NCBI GenBank assembly: GCA_965153455.1
Contig: OZ234502.1
Location: forward strand, 14,973,495-15,037,494
Length of the DNA stretch: 64,000 bases
Origin: Sphagnum compactum
Lineage: Eukaryota; Bryophyta; Sphagnopsida; Sphagnales
Direction of reading: 5' to 3'
A program made the position numbers and the translations under genes. Below, piece by piece: positions 11,878 to 24,420 of the stretch. Each line of letters opens with the position of its first letter. Within the stretch, counting starts at the first letter, position 1. The notes beneath the pieces are model-generated. The model saw nothing but the letters and a program-made list of their open reading frames with translations, did not search any database and had not been told where the DNA came from.

Positions 11878-12250
11878 TCAACTTAGCTACAGACCACTAA
11901 TCACTTGAAATATTGTTTCTAACACATAGTTATTCAAATCCAGCTTTCCTTTGTTCATTAAAAAATTAACAACAAGACGCATCGTGGTACCAAATCCTAA
12001 GCTCTACAACTACACCAACAAGAAGTAATGCTACGAAACCCGAGAGGGTTTTACGAAGGCAGTAAATTCAACTTGGTTACAGACCACTAGTCATTTGAAA
12101 TATTGTTTCCAACACATAGGTTATTCAAATCCAGCTTGCATTAGCTTCTTAAAAAGATAATTACAAGGCACACCATGATACCAAATCCTAAGCTCTACAA
12201 CTAAACCAGTAAGAAGTTATGCTACGAAACCCAAGAGGGTTTTTGAGATT
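11878..12250 (+). repeat. tandem direct duplication, 190 bp period
   Basis: The segment from about 11878 to 12050 recurs at about 12068-12240 with an exact 190 bp offset; both contain CCAAATCCTAAGCTCTACAA and end GAGAGGGTTTT-like. No coding sequence seen. Confidence 0.85.
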
Positions 12251-12821
12251 TTTTTAAGATTTTAACTTGTCAACACCCTCCCTACTCACTTCCATTCCTT
12301 CAAAACTATTACAAAATGTCCATTATACTCTCCTTCTTCCTACCATCTACCAAGATTAATCATTATTTTTCTCCTCAAGAAAGTTGTGACAGCAAATATT
12401 CTCAAGATTTGAATTGAAAATTACATCCGGGGAAAGAAAGAGCCCGCAATGATCCAAGTTTGCCTTTTAAAAAAAAGGAGAAAGGAGATGAAGGTAGATC
12501 CAAAGCTTAATGGCCAATGGAATGTTCCAAGTTTGGTGGCCCATGGAATGTTGCATTACTTGGTGGCCAATGGGAGGTGAAGGAAAAACACCTTTTCACC
12601 TCTTCCCACTTTCCCCCCAACAAATTTTATGTAAACCTTCAATTTTTTCCTTTGACCTTAAGGTTTTACTTTACCATGGTTCTAGGCCGTTACTCATGCA
12701 TTTCTTTTCTCTTTCTGATCTATAAATTATGACTACGCATTTCAATGTAACAAGTCCTCCACACCTTCATTGTTGACTTGATTTTAATTGAAGATTTGAC
12801 TTTTTTCCTCTCCTTAAAATT

Positions 12822-13237
12822 ATGGGGTCGCGCATGGTCACATCTTACGGGCCCCGAGCCGCACAAACGAATGAAGAACCACCTCCAGAGTCATCTCTAG
12901 ATTTGACCTTAATGCAGCATCTTCGTGATGAAGAACCCGAACCTCGAGAAGTGCGTGCTCGTTTTGAAATTGAACCCCTTTGAACTTAAAACTATCATAT
13001 TTCTCCGAATTCTTACACCTCAATGATCTTGTTGCAAATCAACCCTGCTTTTGGTGACGAACCTGAAACCGTTTGTTAAGGTTGTTACAAAACTGAAAAT
13101 ACTTTATGTTCGCATGGTCTTAAATTCTTAACGTTGGACACTATCATTGGTTGTGTGGTCCGATTCATCAACTACTTTCTAATAGCAAGGTGGACTACTT
13201 AGTTCGCACCATTCGACGCATCCTAAATTTCCTGTAG
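12822..13237 (+). pseudogene. unknown small protein family, decayed copy 1
   Basis: This aligns end to end with the reading frame at 42858-43301. Both start with an ATG in the same place (MGSRMVTSYGPRAA here, MADDVVTPSNPPIA there). Both share an SPN block followed by a PA pair, a spaced-Cys block, an H-Y-x-W-L block, and a basic C-terminus (here VRTIRRILNFL, there ARIIRRILEFLQL) just before the stop. This copy has at least three in-frame stops and one frameshift, so it is dead. No introns are apparent. I do not recognise the family; transposon cargo or a small nuclear gene are both possible. Confidence 0.45.
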
Positions 13238-14085
13238 TTATGAACTATCATTATGGCATAGCCCAGCATACATGTACTTACAGCTCCTTGTTGAGCTTAT
13301 TCATAATCTAAACAAACATTTTAATCATAATGAAACTCGTGTCGCCATTGGCACACTATCACACTATCACACTATCTATTTAATCATTAAGTTGACTCGA
13401 ATTAACCTTATGTTCATACGGTTTGAGGATTGTTCTATTTGTATTGGACCTTTCATTAACACCCTTTCAACTCCTTCATGAATTTCAAACATCCTTGCTA
13501 CTCACTAAACACTAGAACAATACAAATGTTGTGTTTAACACCACGAATTCTGGTGTCTACTTCTACCCCCAACCCTCTAGAGATTTGTCAACCCTAATTA
13601 CGCAACAAAGTTTTTAAAACTATGGTTACCAACTTTTTGTTGAAAAAAAGAACTAACCCAACAACTTGTTCACCAATATCATATTTCAAAAAAGAAAACA
13701 ACCCCTTCACGCACCACACGCATCCATCATTCCTTATGAAGTTGCTAAAAGCCCCTAATAACCTTACCACACTCAAATAACCCTGACGCAACTTTTAAAA
13801 ATTGAGACTATTGCACATGGTTGTGTCGGTATGGTTCACAACAAGGGCTTTTCAAAGAGATGTCACAAGATTATGATATTTTTTTTGTAATTGGCCTTGA
13901 AGCTCAATTTTTGAATTGCATTGGACACTTGCAACTCATTGTACTTATACGCCATGATTAATATCGGACAAGTTATAAGAGTTATAATTCACCATATCTA
14001 TGGTGCAATTTATTACAACCCAATTACAACTTTGTCACAACAATTCTTTTCCAACTACTATGCAACTTTTTTATGACTACAATCA
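13238..14085. other. gene-poor spacer
   Basis: No gene called. It holds a short CACTATCA triplication near 13363-13378. Weak coding-like runs on the + strand (13272-13480 and about 13690-13860) are not supported by any second copy. Confidence 0.4.
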
Positions 14086-14093
14086 TAATGTCA

Positions 14094-14298
14094 CCTAGTA
14101 GTGACATACTCTCAATTCGATTCAAACATACGCGTATTTTACGTTTTTTTGGGCTTTTTTAAAAATACTTGAAAATACTTGATACAAAGGCCAATTTTCA
14201 AGCCTTTGTATTTTTATAATGCTTTTTTAAAAATACTTGAAAATATTTCTTTTTGAGCACCTTCGAAAAATACTCGTATTTCGTATGTCACTACTATG
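14094..14298. mobile_element. 205 bp hAT-type MITE with 8 bp target duplication
   Basis: The termini are C(C/A)TAGTAGTGACATAC inverted repeats of 16 bp with one mismatch (14094-14109 and 14283-14298). They are flanked by a perfect 8 bp duplication TAATGTCA (14086-14093 and 14299-14306), the hAT hallmark. The interior has a direct repeat of CTTTTTTAAAAATACTTGAA and a central hairpin ATACAAAGGC/GCCTTTGTAT (14182-14211). No coding capacity. Confidence 0.85.
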
Positions 14299-14485
14299 TA
14301 ATGTCATGCTATTGTCATTTTTCATGCATCCATCAAAATGTAACACATGGCACTATGAGGATTTTTTGTGATTTTTTTCAAATATTGATATCCATCGTCC
14401 ATTATGATTATTCATTTTATATGGTCTTGGATTATGACACGTGACACAATCAAAAGTTCCTACTTGGCATATTAATTAAATTTTG

Positions 14486-14660
14486 GAAACAAATATAAGT
14501 ATATGTACTTAGGTAGGTTGGTACATAGCCATAGGTAGGTAAGTTGACATAATTCCAACCTACCTACTTACGTAATTATTTACTTACTATCTAGGTAGGT
14601 AGAAAAATAGGACCTACTTATTTAGGTAGGCAAATAGGTAGGTAGGAAGGTAAAATATTA
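14486..14660. repeat. AGGTAGGT/ACCTACCT simple repeat stretch
   Basis: Degenerate GGTAGGTA in both orientations, preceded by TATGACACGTGACAC at about 14434-14448. The same combination in inverse orientation lies inside the CACTA element at 18480-18730, and a version occurs at 24440-24520 inside the other CACTA element. Confidence 0.6.
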
Positions 14661-15309
14661 AAAGAGTAAGTGAACTAAATAGTAGCCACAAAATGTTTTT
14701 AATTTGTTATACGTTTTGCGTTTAGGGTTAAGCCTTTATATAGTTTGTGAAATGATATATTGAAAACAAAACATATCGGTTAAATCTTTAAATGGCACCC
14801 TAGTTGCAATTGAGTTGTAGTTATAAAAAACTTCCCCACATGCTTTCAATTTTATTTTAATTTTGTAATTAATTGGAAATTTATAATCAATCATCTGACA
14901 TAATTATTTCAAATTTAATTGTTTGAATTAAATATATGGTAATTAATTACCTAGATTGATTCAAATAATTAATTATCAAATAAATATTAGATGATGAATC
15001 ATCTAAATAACTATTAAATAATTAATTATGTTGATAATTGATGATCTAAATTGAAATAAAACTCAATAGTTATTCACCTACATTAATAAAGTTTGATATC
15101 TAAAAAAATATTTGAATTAATTGATTAAATTTATATAATTAGTTATTATTTAAATTAATTAAATAAGAATTAATCAAATTTGATTAATGAATTCATATGA
15201 ATAGTTTATTATTTAGTTTACTTGATTAGTTCATGGTAATTAAGTATATTACATATTAATTAAAATTAATAGAAAAAATCATTTTGAAATATTAAATGAT
15301 AAACATAAA
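14661..15309. other. very AT-rich spacer
   Basis: Dominated by TTAATTAA, AATTAATTA and ATTTAAATT words. I see no gene or bounded element. Confidence 0.5.
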
Positions 15310-16034
15310 TTTGAGTAAAAGACATTGAGGTATATTAAAACATATTCATATGTACATCCTTATTGATTGTTTGATAAAATATACACATTATTTTTAATTT
15401 CAGTTCAAATCACATTTCATAAAATTTTATGGTTTAGTATGTGTGTATACCAACATAATATTGTGAATTCCAATGTATTGAAATATTATTAACACAAAAG
15501 TTGAACATCAATCACAAAAAATAAGACTATAATATTTTACTACGTTATTTAAATTTTAGTTATTTAGATAATTATGAATATTAATTATTTTAATTAATTA
15601 ATTCAATAAAGGAATCGGCTCGTATGGATGAAACATTGAATAATCTAGGCTATAAAATGTTTGAATTGTATAAGCAGTGATATTTATACATAGATACTCA
15701 TAAACAATTTAATACACCATTCCAATCTAACTAAAGGCTTGCATTTACACTTTCAATGAATTGCACAATCTATAAATTTTTTAATAATATGAATTACCAC
15801 ATAGTTGACAACTAATTCTAGATGAGTTGAACATTCTAGTTCCAAAATAGTGGACAAGTAGTAATTATGTGGTGAAACCATAGTGGCACATTTAGTTGTA
15901 ACTTAGTTGTAAAACTAGTTAATTCTTAGTTGTAAACAAGTTGCAAGTTCTAGATGTTATGGACTTTACCTAACCATACACGTGGCATGATCGTACACAT
16001 CAACACCATATGCTAGTTGTAAAATAGTTGTTCA
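15310..16034. repeat. dispersed AT-rich repeat, copy 2, left part
   Basis: Matches 10451-11000 in the same orientation and continues at 19062 after the CACTA insertion. AGTTGCAA and TAGTTGTAA words recur. Confidence 0.6.
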
Positions 16035-19000
16035 CACTAATAGAAATCAGCCAAAATGTAACCACTCCATTTACGACTACATGCGACTTGTAGTCGTTTG
16101 TGACTAGATTTGGAATATTTGCAACTACAAGACCAAATTTCAATTATTTTGTCATTCTCACAACTATGATGTAACTATTAGAAATTTCATCCTATTGGTT
16201 GGATTGATTTTACATTTATTTTCATCTATTAATAGGTTGATATGTCCCATTAGTCATAATAGTCACCAAACTAGTTGCATCTTAAAGGTATTCTACAATG
16301 ACATAGGGGTGTATTTTAATGTATGTACTAGAATTATGTACCTGTATACGTATGTATATTGTTGATATAATGAACCTCAAAATTAATATTTGAACATTGA
16401 ATTTTTTATTCAAATATGATAATTGATATTTCAATTCTGGAATCTACTATATTATTTTTTAAAAGAAATTAGAATTTGAAACTTGATTATTGACTCTAAA
16501 AATTGTTATTTCAATTATTTAAAACATTATTTGAATTTCAAATTTTTGATTTGAATATGATATTTTAAATTTAAATTCAAAAAGGTTTATTTGATTTTTA
16601 AAATTCATATTTGGATTCTAAATTGATATTTTATGAATCCAAAAATTAGTATTTCAAATCAGAAAATTATTACTTGATTAAAAATGGATATTTTAATTTT
16701 GGATATTTTTATATGAATATGAAAATTTATGTTTCAACTCTAAAAAGTTTGCATTTAAATATTTGATTTGAACTTGAAATTTCAATTCCAAATTATATAT
16801 TTGGATTCTCAAAATTAGCAATTCCAGTCTGAAAATTATTAATTGAGTTAAAAAATGGACATTTCAATGTTGAATATTGCTATTTGAATGTAAAACTTGC
16901 CATTTCAATTCTGGAAATTTTTATTTAACATCACAAAACAAATTTGATCTAAAACTTTATATTTTAATTCTAAATTAATATTTTCAAATCTAAAACTTAG
17001 TATTTCAATTCAAAAAAAAATAATGAGGGTAAGCATCAACATTTTGATTTAAATATTTTTCTTTGATTTTGAAAATTTGATATTTGAATTCTGAAGTTTT
17101 TAGTTTAAATTTTAAGAAATTATTTAATGTAAAAGTTGAAATTTGAATTCCAAATTATTATTTTGGATTCTCGAAATTAATATTTCAAATCAGAAAACTA
17201 ATAACTAAGTCTTAAAATGGATATTTTAATTTTGAATATTATTATTTGAATCTGAAAATTGACATTTCAATTCTGAAATTTTCTATTTAACTTCAAAAAA
17301 CTTATTTGATCTATAAATTGATACTTGAATTCTGAATTACTATTTTGGAATCTTTAATTTATATTTTAATTCACAAAATTATTGATTGAGTTTTAAGGGT
17401 TTTTTCTACAACTGTTATCCATAATAAATCACTTTTATAAATAATTATGAATGATTTTGTTTATTAAATCTAAGTTATACCAAATAATTATTGTTATAAC
17501 ATAGATTTGTATATTATTTTATACTAGAAGAAACTAATTAATGTAATTAATGTGACATTACTTTAAAATCATTGTAATTAGATAAATATTAATTAATATG
17601 TGCATAATCAATTCTAATTGATCATTATTATTCACACTTTGTAATTTATAACTTCAAACCTGAATCAAAAGTTTGGAAAAAATATAATGGAATTAAAATG
17701 ATTTTGTTATTGATTTTAAGGTCACGAATTATTATATATTATTATTAATTTTGTGATTAATCATATATGATAAATATTTATGGTAATTTTATAGTAATTG
17801 TGAAAATTAATGTTATGTTAAAAAAATTATTGTATTCATACTTAATAATTACCAAGAAAAAAAAACTACCTAACCTTTAATAAATTTTACAACAGTAAAC
17901 ATAGTTATATAATAGGTAATGTAATTAGTTGAATAGTAATGTTTTAAAAATGTGTGTAAGAATTTACTTTCTAATAACAATTGTTAATTCATCACTTATA
18001 ATTTAACATAAATAGTTATAATAGTTAAAATTTAAATTATAGTCATTAAATTAGTTTAACATTAACTATATTATATATAATTCACTCAAATTCTAAAAAG
18101 TAATAAATTATTTTTTAATATTTTAGGTATTTAATTATTTAAGTAATTGATAATGAATATTAAATATTTGTAGTGTATAATTTATAATTTAAGTATATGT
18201 AAATTCAGTCATTATTATCTAATTATATAATATTTGAATTGTTTAAAAAGTAAGGCATGAAAAAGGTTTTGCAATTACAACTTAGTTTGTGAAGAAGTTG
18301 CAAATTTGAAATTTATCCCATATTGTTCGGTCTTCATTCCTATTTTGAACATTATATAAACAAGGGGGTATAGTCATCCAATTTCACATTGAGAAATTTG
18401 TGCAAATGGGATGAGTAATTCGAAAGGTTCAACCCAAAACAAAAAGATAAATTATGCATAGTTTTAAAGTACTTACCTTCCCAACCTACTTATCTACTTA
18501 GTTAGGTTGGTACCTAGTTTGACCTACCCACCTAGGTTGACCTATGTACCTACCTACCTTTTTTTTTACCTAAGTAGGTAGGTTGGTATGTAGCCTAAGT
18601 CTGTAGGCACCTATTTATGTACCTACTTAAGTACCTACCAACCTAATATTAATATGTTTATTTCAAATATTTTAATGCCACGTGGCATTCTTACATTGCG
18701 CCACGTGTCATAATATAAGGTCATCCAAGTATTTGAATTGAGCATCTTAGATTATTTCAAAATAATAATAATAATAATTTAAATAATCAAATATTAAGGC
18801 ACATGGTAGCACCTCATTTGTCATCAATTATGACCAAAATAGTTGCATCTTAGTCGCATGTGACAAAATGTATATAATGTAGTCAAAGGATGAAATGTAT
18901 TTGTTGACTTTTTCTTTCATACATTACCCTTTGTCATTTGCGACTAGTTTATCACATGTGACTTGTCTTAGGCGACTAAAAGGATTTTAGTTGCAAAATG

Positions 19001-19061
19001 TCTCTTGCGACTTAAATCTAGTCACAAAAATTAGTTGTAAATACATGTTTTTCTTCTAGTG
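16035..19061. mobile_element. 3.0 kb non-autonomous CACTA element
   Basis: The left end CACTAATAGAAATCAG (16035) faces a right end reading TTTTTCTTCTAGTG (19048-19061, inverse CACTAGAAGAAAAA). Both are flanked by the 3 bp duplication TCA (16032-16034 and 19062-19064), as expected for CACTA transposons. Subterminal regions at both ends repeat GCGACT, TAGTCGC and GACTAGATTT in inverse orientation, the usual arrangement for transposase binding. The interior has no transposase and is mostly degenerate AT-rich repeats plus an ACCTACCT block (18480-18650) and a CCACGTGTCATAAT motif (18702). It sits inside an older dispersed repeat. Confidence 0.8.
16370..17400. repeat. degenerate AT-rich array inside CACTA element
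   Basis: About one kilobase in which words such as GATATTTCAATTCTGAAATT, ATTTGAATTTGAAAAT and ATTTTGGATTCT recur every few tens of bases in varying order. It behaves like an old minisatellite; no unit repeats exactly. Confidence 0.55.
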
Positions 19062-19361
19062 TCACTTAGTGTTAAAGTTATACAAGTTGCAACATAGTTG
19101 AAATTAACCATTTCGCTGCAACTTGTGATCATGGTCAAACTATAGGTGACTATCACCGTATACATTTTGTGTACACTTGTAAAGTTACCAAGTTGCAAGT
19201 AATGTGCAACTAAATTACAACTATGAAATATTCTGACGTGGCATTTTAATTATTAATTCATTATATTTCCATATTGCAGTTGTACCTTAGTTACACAATA
19301 GTTTCTGTGACGATCTAGTTGCATGCTAATTTAGTTTTTGCACACATGATTTCTCTTAGTG
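19062..19361. repeat. dispersed repeat copy 2, right part, with lone CACTA-like end
   Basis: Continues the match to 10850-11110. It stops at TTTCTCTTAGTG (19350-19361), whose inverse CACTAAGAGAAA looks like a CACTA terminus. I found no matching left end, so the outer element may be a truncated CACTA. Confidence 0.45.
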
Positions 19362-19374
19362 CAAGCCAGCCTTC

Positions 19375-19610
19375 GATGGTGAATGAAAAACTTCAGTCAC
19401 CTTATGGAAGGTGACCAAATTTTTTCAATCACCAAGGGGGATTGAATTTTTTTTGATCGCCACAAGATTTGGTGACCGAAATTTTTTGTCACCACAAGGT
19501 TTAGCAATAAAAAACAATTGGTCATAGTACCTTGCGGCGACTGAAAATTTCTTCAATCGCCACAAGGTATGGTGGTTGAATTCTTTTAGCCGCCATAGGG
19601 TTTATGAAAA
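19375..19610. repeat. degenerate 35-45 bp repeat (GGTGACC..TCACCACAAGG)
   Basis: Six or so imperfect units containing TCACCACAAGG or GGTGACCGAAATTTTTT, some inverted. No coding sequence. Confidence 0.6.
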
Positions 19611-22019
19611 TCCAAATGGGTTCAATTTTGGTCACCTATAAGCTTGAGCCAGGTAGTTTGAAAGTGCCTTTGACCTAGGTACCTTAGGTTGACCTAAGTT
19701 GACCTTATACTGACATGATGTAGTGATGTGTTTGTGTTTAGATACGTTCATCATGTTATGATGGATGTCAAACATGGTGACAATCCTATTGGACAATATA
19801 TGAAATATAGAAGTAGTTGGAGGTATTCAATGGGTATTACAAAATTTGGCTTGAAGTCCAAGAAATTCTTAAAAATACCATCCATCATTTCCACTTTTGG
19901 TATTGTAAATCATGTCTTGGAAATTTGAAGCGATGAATAGTATTTCCAAATAACATATAATACTAATGGAACTATATGCTCATCTATTTGGGCCAAACCA
20001 AACCATAGAATTGGTTGAAGTACTATGGTGTTATGGTCATTTACAACTTGAGGTTAGTAGACCAAAGCAAATTACAAAATATTATATATAGACATCTATT
20101 TGAGGTAGACCAAGCTAAATAATCAAATGAAGTAAAAAAAGGTACAACATGGTTTTAATCACAATATCATACATATTTGATTTTCCAGCAAGTAGTGTTT
20201 GGGATGTTGTATATACACCTTTTTTAAGACTCACAAGTTGCATACCTCCTTTCGATTTGGTGAAATTCTGGTTTGTTCCACCCACCATGCCTCAACAATG
20301 GTCTTTGTGACGCTAGAAATAATGTTTGATCATTATGCTTTTTCTTTCATTGGCCACTTTAGATTGATGCTTGTGTCAACTAATTGACATCTACTCAATG
20401 TAGCAACAATGTTACAACGATGTAATCCAAGGATGCGTGTTGTCCTTTTGACTAAAACGCTAATACTTTGTGTGGAAACACACATACTTAATGTTGCATG
20501 TTTTATAGGTAGTTGATTTTTACTTTTAGCTTCCTTTACAGATTGCAACCCAACCTTCACATTTCCATAATTTCAAAAGTTGTTGCAGCGTCCTTTTGGC
20601 TCAACCAGAACAAGCCTAATTTGAAACATTAGTTTGAGATCTTGACCTAAGCTAGCATAGTTTTTTGTTGGTTGACATTTCCAGACTTTGAAAATAGCTT
20701 GAGAATGGACTGAGCAATAACAATGCTTTGAAGGTTCAACACCTACTCTCCCCATTGTGCTCTAGGAGGTGCCCTTTTACATGTCTCTAATGACATCTCC
20801 AATGATTATTTCAAGTGAGTTCAGTAATTCCTTTGTAACCGAAAAGGAGGTGACCGCATCAGTCTTCCCTGTAACTGTGCATTGTGTGAGAATTTCAGTG
20901 TAATTGATCAGGACTGATCCAGCCACCTTCATTGATGAAGGGCGGTAGATCTTAACGCCTTTAGAGGAGAGTTTGATCAGATTGTGCATGGGGTGCATGG
21001 GAAGTAGTTGTCTGGCTGGTTTTGGATGGAACTGCAGGAAAATGACAGCGGTAGTGATAGGGTGGATGCGGCGCCGCAGTAATGAGGAATGGAGGAGAAT
21101 GTGGCGGGAAGGAGATCAGTAACAAGGGGAGCTTGGAGAGGAAGCAGGAGGAAGGAGGTAGAAGGAAGGGGATGCAGAGGGGAGTGGGCAGAATGTTTTG
21201 TCGGGTTTTGGTTAGAACATCTTGGTTGGATTGTGAAATTCCGCTACGCCACTGACCAATCGAGATGGACGATTGTGAGGACATAGTCTGAGTGAGCACT
21301 GAGAGGATAGAGCTCGGCTGATTTTTAGGATGTGAGAATCGATGTGTGGAGTAGCATTAGAGAGCCATTCAGTTGTGGATGACGAGTGAATGCAGTAGTG
21401 CAGAGAGGTTGTGTTGCTGTCATCAGTTTTGGCTTGAGGTCTGAAACTTTATGGACTTTGAGGAATGCTCAACCTTCTGATTTGGGGAGGTTCCATGGTG
21501 TGAGGTGTCTGGTTCCGGATGAGAGACTTTAGGAGAAAGAAGTTTGTACTATGTTTCCTGATTGCAAGTAAAACTCTTGAGCTTTGGTTTGTGTGATCGG
21601 ATCTGCCCAGTTCAGATGCATGACTACTGAAGTCGCGAATGATCAGTGAATGTAGGCAGGAGAGTGATCTGGGTGGAGGTTGCTAGAACAAATGTTTTGG
21701 TATGACAGCAATTGAGTGTTCGATTCTGATCAGTTGTAATAACTCCCTAGGGTTGTCTGCAGAATTGTAGATCCCTCCTTTTTGGTGACACCTTTTCCTT
21801 TTTGTAGCCTCTTGCCTTTACTACACAACTAATGCATTTGCAGCCCTTTGACTCTGGCTAGGTCAAACATGTCCCCTATTTTCACTAATTTTTTAATTTG
21901 CCATGGACTTGGATCCATGTTTCAAAGTTTCATGTTAGATAACATCCCGAAGTCCCATGTTAGTTGAAACTTAGATGTAAATTATGTTGCGATTAGAGAG
22001 TTTAGTTACAAATTACTTG
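19611..22019. other. spacer; GC-richer purine-biased segment at 20960-21780
   Basis: No gene called. TTGACCT words cluster at 19660-19710. The 20960-21780 part is GC-richer and G/A-biased on the + strand, resembling the insertion at 4482-5529 in composition and loosely in sequence. Its open frames are not supported by any paralogue. Confidence 0.4.
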
Positions 22020-22412
22020 CAACAAGCCAATGCATCTAGGGCGATGCAATAAGGTAAAATTTGAAGACTAAACTCCATGCAGAAGTTTTATTTTTCCAAT
22101 CTTATTATATAGCTGAGGTGGCAACCATCCAAAAGCAAAATTTGGATATTAAAAAAATATGAAATAAATAAATAAAATAAATTCTATATATTTTGCTATG
22201 TAATTGAACCATGTATAGAAATATGGTGATCGTTTTTTCAAATATTTTGGTTTGTTTTTCCGACTAGACATTTTTCGAAAATCATCGATTTTGTGATCTA
22301 ATTTTCCAAAATTTTTGCAACAATACCAAAACAAAAGGTTGCTATGTAGCTCTATATATCACTCTAGACAATTAATGAAGTGCAACTTTATTCATAGTTT
22401 TAACAGTCATTT
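22020..22412. repeat. spacer repeat G copy 1, left of CACTA
   Basis: Matches 54418-54840 and 57725-58110, with landmarks ATGCAATAAGGTAAA, ATTGAACCATGTATAGAAAT and AACAGTCATTT. It continues at 24800 after the CACTA insertion. Confidence 0.75.
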
Positions 22413-22559
22413 CACTACTACAAAAGTGGGGTGCAATTTACTAGCTTAAATCACTATGGGACCTTAAAAGTGAAATAACTTCATTGCATTTTGATTTCAC
22501 CTTACTGAAAGTTATTTTATTATAATATCACTATGTAGTCATCATGTTTCATTATTAGT

Positions 22560-24000
22560 TAACAAAATTCACTATTATAATTTACTATAATAAATAGATT
22601 TATTTATATGTTTTTAAAAATATTTTATCTATTCTACTTTATGATATACCCTGTATTATTTTAAGCTACTTTATATATTCTAACTTATATTTTATGTTAT
22701 TATAAGCTATTATAAATTATTGTACCCTAAATTATTATATGTTATTTTACCTTAAGGTATCTTAATTAGTTTATTATAAGCTTTTAAGTTATTCTAAATT
22801 AAATTATTCAACTAACTTTAAGCTATACCTTAGGTTAGGTTATTTTAAATTAATATATGTTATTTCAAGTTATACTTTAAGGTCATTCTACTTTATGTTA
22901 TTATAAATTGTTTTATCTTAAGTATGATAACTTAAAATAATCTAAAATAAAATATAATGACCTAAGATAAAAATAACTTAGAAGAGAAAAAAATAACTTA
23001 TGAAAAAGAATTTTAAATACCTACAATATAATAACTACCAATAACCTATGATATTATAACATAGAATATTCAACAGTAATTTAAAATACAATAACCACCA
23101 ATAGTTGTAATATGACATATAATGACATTAATAACCACCAATATCCACCAATAGAATATTCACTAATAGCCATTAATATAACAATCATTAATAACCACCA
23201 ATATCCGCCAATAGAATATTCACCAATAGCCATTAATGTAATAATCATTAATAACCAACAATATCCATAATAAAATATTCACCAATAGCCGTTAATGGGA
23301 AAGCCACCAATAGCCATTGATAGAATAGCCACTAATAGCCATTAATAGAATAACCATTAATAGAATAGTCACCAATAGCCATTAATAAAATAACCACCAA
23401 TAGAATAACTACTAATGGTCATTAATAAAATAACCATCAATAGCCATTAATAAAATAGCCACCAATAGAATAACTACTAATGGCCATTAATAGAATAGCC
23501 ACCAACAACTATTAATATAATAACCATTAATAAACATTAATAGCCACCAATAAAATTGGTACCAATAGCCATTAAGAATTACCAATAGCCCTAATAAAAA
23601 ATAATCAATTGCCATATATTGAAATTGTTTAGGATTGCTAAAAATAATCTAAGGTGAAATAATTTATAATAGACAAAAATAACTTAAGGTGAAATAGCCT
23701 TCAATAGCCAAAAGTAACTTATAATAACTACAAATAGTTTAAATTGAAATAATTTACAATAGCCAAAAATAACATAAAATAACCAAACAGACTCACAATA
23801 GCTGAAAATAACTTCAGGTGAAATAAGCTAAAATAAATAAAAGTAATTTAAAATAATCAAAAGTAGCCTAAGGTGAAATAGCCAAAAATAACCAAAAGTA
23901 ATTGAAAATAACCATAAATAGCCGTAAATAATGTAGGGTGAAATAGTTTAAATTAATGAAAAATAGTCATATAATAATTGAAAGTAGCTTAGCATAGGTA
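22560..24000. repeat. AT-rich repeat arrays with inverted halves inside CACTA
   Basis: The left half (22560-22930) is built from TTATTTTAAGCTATT and TTATTATAAGCT words. The right half (22930-24000) holds the inverse type (AAAATAACTTAAGGTGAAATAG). A core array of ACCAATAGCCATTAATAGAATA units of about 12-24 bp lies at 23090-23600. The two halves could fold back on each other. Confidence 0.7.
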
Positions 24001-24297
24001 ATATTATTATATTAACAAAAAAATCCATTTATTAAGCCTTTTTTTTTTCCAAAAGAATGGTCATTGAAATGTTATTGAATAATGATCTTCAACTTTTTTT
24101 TTGTTCAAATGATTTTAAACTTTCAAAAAGAAAATTAATGTAATTATATACATTATTGAAATTTAAAAAAAAGTAAACTCGAATAATTTCATTTCAAGAA
24201 AATATCAATAAAATATGAATTTTCAAAGTTTATGTTTTTGTAATATTTTAAAATGAAGTATTTGATAAATAGAATGTAATGCAACATATTATCACAA

Positions 24298-24420
24298 CAA
24301 GTGGGGTGACTTGATGGTAAGGGTATTTGCCTCCATTCCAAAGGTCAAGGGATCAAACCTCATGAGCGGTGTTGTGTGTGGTCAACAATGGTATGTTGAC
24401 GGAATATTCCTTTATTGAAT
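24298..24420 (+). mobile_element. tRNA-derived SINE-like fragment
   Basis: GGGGTGACTTGATGGTAAGG, then about 30 bp later GGGATCAAACCTC, resembles degenerate A and B boxes of a tRNA-derived pol III promoter, followed by a T-containing unrelated body. No clear target duplication or A tail, so this is a tentative call. Confidence 0.35.
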
